From: Lentzea californiensis
GTDB lineage: Bacteria; Actinomycetota; Actinomycetes; Mycobacteriales; Pseudonocardiaceae
Direction of reading: 5' to 3'
Length of the DNA stretch: 64,000 nt
Assembly (NCBI RefSeq): GCF_024648825.1
Contig: NZ_JANBBE010000006.1
Coordinates: 62,001-126,000 of the forward strand
How positions within the stretch are numbered: the first letter of the stretch is position 1; each line of letters begins with the position of its first letter. The notes under the pieces were generated by a model. That model did no database searches and was not told the DNA's origin. It saw nothing but the letters and a program-made list of their open reading frames with translations. Both the position numbers and the translations under genes were made by a program. Positions 62,387 to 64,000 of this stretch are shown piece by piece.

Positions 62387-63346
62387 TCACTCGGAGCGAC
62401 GGCGCAGCACGCCGAACTGGACCGCGTTGAACACGAGGAGCACCGCCAGCAGCACCACCGAGATGCCCGCGGCCGAACCGAGGTCGAGGCGGATGAACGC
62501 CTCCCGGTAGATCACCATCACCAGCGACGTGGTGCTGTTGTCCGGGCCGCCGCGGGTGAGGATCCAGAACTGGTCGAACGCGAGCAGCGACCCGGTCGAC
62601 ATCAGCGTGAGGACCAGGGCGATCGTCGGCCGCATCAACGGCAGGGTGATCCGCCGGAACGTCTGCCAGCGCGACGCCCCGTCGATGCGGGCGGCCTCGT
62701 AGACGTCGACCGGGATGGCCTGCAGACCGGTCAGCAGGATCAGCATGTTGAACCCCGCGAACCGCCACAGCACCAGCACGACCGCCGAGCCGAGCGCGGA
62801 CCCGGCGCTGCCGCTGGTCCACGAGACGTAGCCGTCGACGACGCCGAGCCAGGACAGCAGGTCGTTGACCGGGCCGATCTCGTCGCTGAGCAGGCCGAGG
62901 AACAGCAGCGACGCGCTGGCGAAGCCGACGGCCATCGGCAGGAAGAACGCCGCCCGCAGGAACCCGACGCCAGGCCTGCGGTGCTGGACCAGCAGGGCCA
63001 GGCCGAACGCGACCACGAACAGCAGCACGGTCATGATCGCGGTGTATTTGAGAGTGAACCAGGCCGCCGACACGACCAGTTCGTTGTCGGCGACGCCCGC
63101 GTAGTTGTTCGGGACGTTGAGCGTCGGCTTGCCCAGCAACGGCCAGCGGTGCAACGACATCCAGACGACGAGGCCGAGCGGCACCAGGAAGAACAGGCCC
63201 ACCATCACCGCCGTCGGCGCGGCGTACGCGGCGCCGGTCAATGCGCGCCTTCGCCTGCCGCCGTGGGAACGACGGCGCGTGCGAGGTGCCGGCCGGCGCT
63301 CCGGCTCCGCCCGCTCCCGCGGAGGTGACGTCATCGTCACGGGCAT
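62387..63346 (-). CDS. Sugar ABC transporter permease, MalF-like
   Basis: A 319-aa CUT1 permease. A strongly basic N-terminus (RRPAPRTRRRSHGGRRRRAL) precedes six helices. The EAA loop reads YEAARIDGASRWQTFRRITLP. ATG 63346 lies 5 nt after the solute-binding-protein stop; ATG 63334 is an alternative. Gene order and spacing show one transcript with the binding protein and MalG-like permease. Confidence 0.92.
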   Translation of the reverse strand: MPVTMTSPPRERAEPERRPAPRTRRRSHGGRRRRALTGAAYAAPTAVMVGLFFLVPLGLVVWMSLHRWPLLGKPTLNVPNNYAGVADNELVVSAAWFTLKYTAIMTVLLFVVAFGLALLVQHRRPGVGFLRAAFFLPMAVGFASASLLFLGLLSDEIGPVNDLLSWLGVVDGYVSWTSGSAGSALGSAVVLVLWRFAGFNMLILLTGLQAIPVDVYEAARIDGASRWQTFRRITLPLMRPTIALVLTLMSTGSLLAFDQFWILTRGGPDNSTTSLVMVIYREAFIRLDLGSAAGISVVLLAVLLVFNAVQFGVLRRRSE

Positions 63347-63351
63347 GGCAC

Positions 63352-64000
63352 TCAGCCCTGCTGGAGCGACTTGGTGATGGCGGAGTTGCCTTCGGTGAGC
63401 GCCTTGCCCGCGTCGCCGAACAGCGCGCCCCGGACGGTCTGGAGCCACGGGCTCTGAGAGTCGTTGAAGGAGGCGTTGAAGTTCTGCGCGTACGGCGTCC
63501 TGCCCTTCGACACCAGGCTGTTGATCGTCACGAGCCGCGGATCGGCCGAGGAGTACCTGTTGGACGCCAGGTCGGTGCGGGTGGGGACGCCCTTGCTCTT
63601 CGCGACGACCTCGACCTGCGCCTCGTCCGACATCGTCCAGGCCAGGAAGTCCCACGCCTGCGCGGCTTTCCCGCTCGTGGCACCGATGCCGATCGTGTCG
63701 CCGCCGACGAACGTCGACTCACCGCCGGTGATCCCGGTGATCGGCGCGACGCCGACCTTCACGCCCTTGGCCTCCATCGCCCCGAGCCAGGCGGACGGGC
63801 CGGGGGCGATGCCGACCTTCCCGCCCTGCAACGCGCCCAGCCAGGTCGGGCCCGCCTCGTCCTTCGAGGCCGGTGCCGCCACCCCGTCCTCGTACAGCGA
63901 GCGGTAGAGCGCGAACACCTCGGCCATCTCGGTCGAGTCGACCTTCGCTTTCCTGCCGTCCGCGTCGAGCACCTCGCCGCCGGCCGCCCACACCGACGGC
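63352..64000 (-). CDS. ABC transporter solute-binding protein, C-terminal part
   Basis: The window ends inside this gene; about 216 C-terminal residues are visible. It shows the second lobe of a family 1 sugar-binding lipoprotein: GALQGGKVGIAPGPSAW, VAPITGITGGESTFVGGDTI, KAAQAWDFLAWTMSDEAQ, SKGVPTRTDL. It should deliver released oligosaccharides to the adjacent permeases. The lipobox and start lie outside the window. Confidence 0.9.
   Translation of the reverse strand, partial: PSVWAAGGEVLDADGRKAKVDSTEMAEVFALYRSLYEDGVAAPASKDEAGPTWLGALQGGKVGIAPGPSAWLGAMEAKGVKVGVAPITGITGGESTFVGGDTIGIGATSGKAAQAWDFLAWTMSDEAQVEVVAKSKGVPTRTDLASNRYSSADPRLVTINSLVSKGRTPYAQNFNASFNDSQSPWLQTVRGALFGDAGKALTEGNSAITKSLQQG

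Overview
The window is high-GC DNA with many GTG starts, several candidate leaderless promoters, dense 4-nt start/stop overlaps, a CBM2-carrying secreted lyase, a Tat-exported glycosidase and a WXG/PE/PPE/EspG set of type VII secretion accessory genes. This points to a soil actinomycete, most likely of the Pseudonocardiales (Lentzea, Saccharothrix or Amycolatopsis type). The genus is an inference. No rRNA, tRNA, CRISPR array or insertion sequence was seen.

Layout. 0-3 kb: a hydrolase remnant behind a double TetR-type operator, a frameshifted CPBP protease, and a divergent SDR/TetR pair with three operators. 3-7.3 kb: divergent secreted polysaccharide genes (PL11 rhamnogalacturonan lyase with CBM2; GH5 with ricin-type CBM13) around three different LacI-type palindromes. 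7.3-16.6 kb: housekeeping and hypothetical genes, including DUF1963, DUF1990, alpha/beta hydrolase, epimerase, AraC+SDR and membrane proteins. 16.7-28 kb: enzymes (erythromycin esterase-like, royal-jelly-like/flavodoxin pair, back-to-back GH13 pair, arylamine N-acetyltransferase with a divergent TetR) mixed with gene debris. 28-32.3 kb: a minus-strand cluster of CadC-like sensor, P1B-type metal ATPase, membrane protein, DsbA-like and VKOR. 32.4-33.2 kb: two broken genes meeting tail to tail. 33.5-35 kb: a secreted BNR-repeat protein. 35.4-39.8 kb: a sulfur module of cysteine desulfurase, MFS and persulfide-dioxygenase/rhodanese, divergent from an ArsR-rhodanese fusion regulator. 39.8-41.7 kb: an MFS fragment joined to a decayed STAND-NTPase/WD40 gene. 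42.1-49.1 kb: a type VII accessory locus with PE-, PPE-, EspC- and WXG-like proteins, EspG, a YbaB-like protein and two predicted peptidoglycan hydrolases, but no core secretion genes. 49.2-53.2 kb: esterase/amidohydrolase pair with a divergent TetR, then a GAF-SpoIIE phosphatase. 53.3-64 kb: a minus-strand arabinan/pectin side-chain operon of ABC importer (solute-binding protein cut by the window end), metalloprotease, GH127, GH43 and a 1,099-aa glycosidase with two discoidin-like domains.

How the genes work together. The 3-7 kb and 53-64 kb blocks both fit plant cell-wall (pectin/arabinan) use: secreted enzymes release oligosaccharides and the importer takes them up. The 35-39 kb block fits sulfane-sulfur sensing and detoxification. 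The 42-49 kb block looks like a set of type VII substrates with its EspG chaperone and cell-wall-cutting partners.

A striking general feature is the number of remnants between intact genes. About ten genes carry frameshifts, internal deletions or truncations: hydrolase, CPBP, xanthine dehydrogenase, phosphoketolase, response regulator, CorA, DUF488, its convergent neighbour, MFS and STAND-WD40. This suggests a deletion-prone, decaying accessory region.
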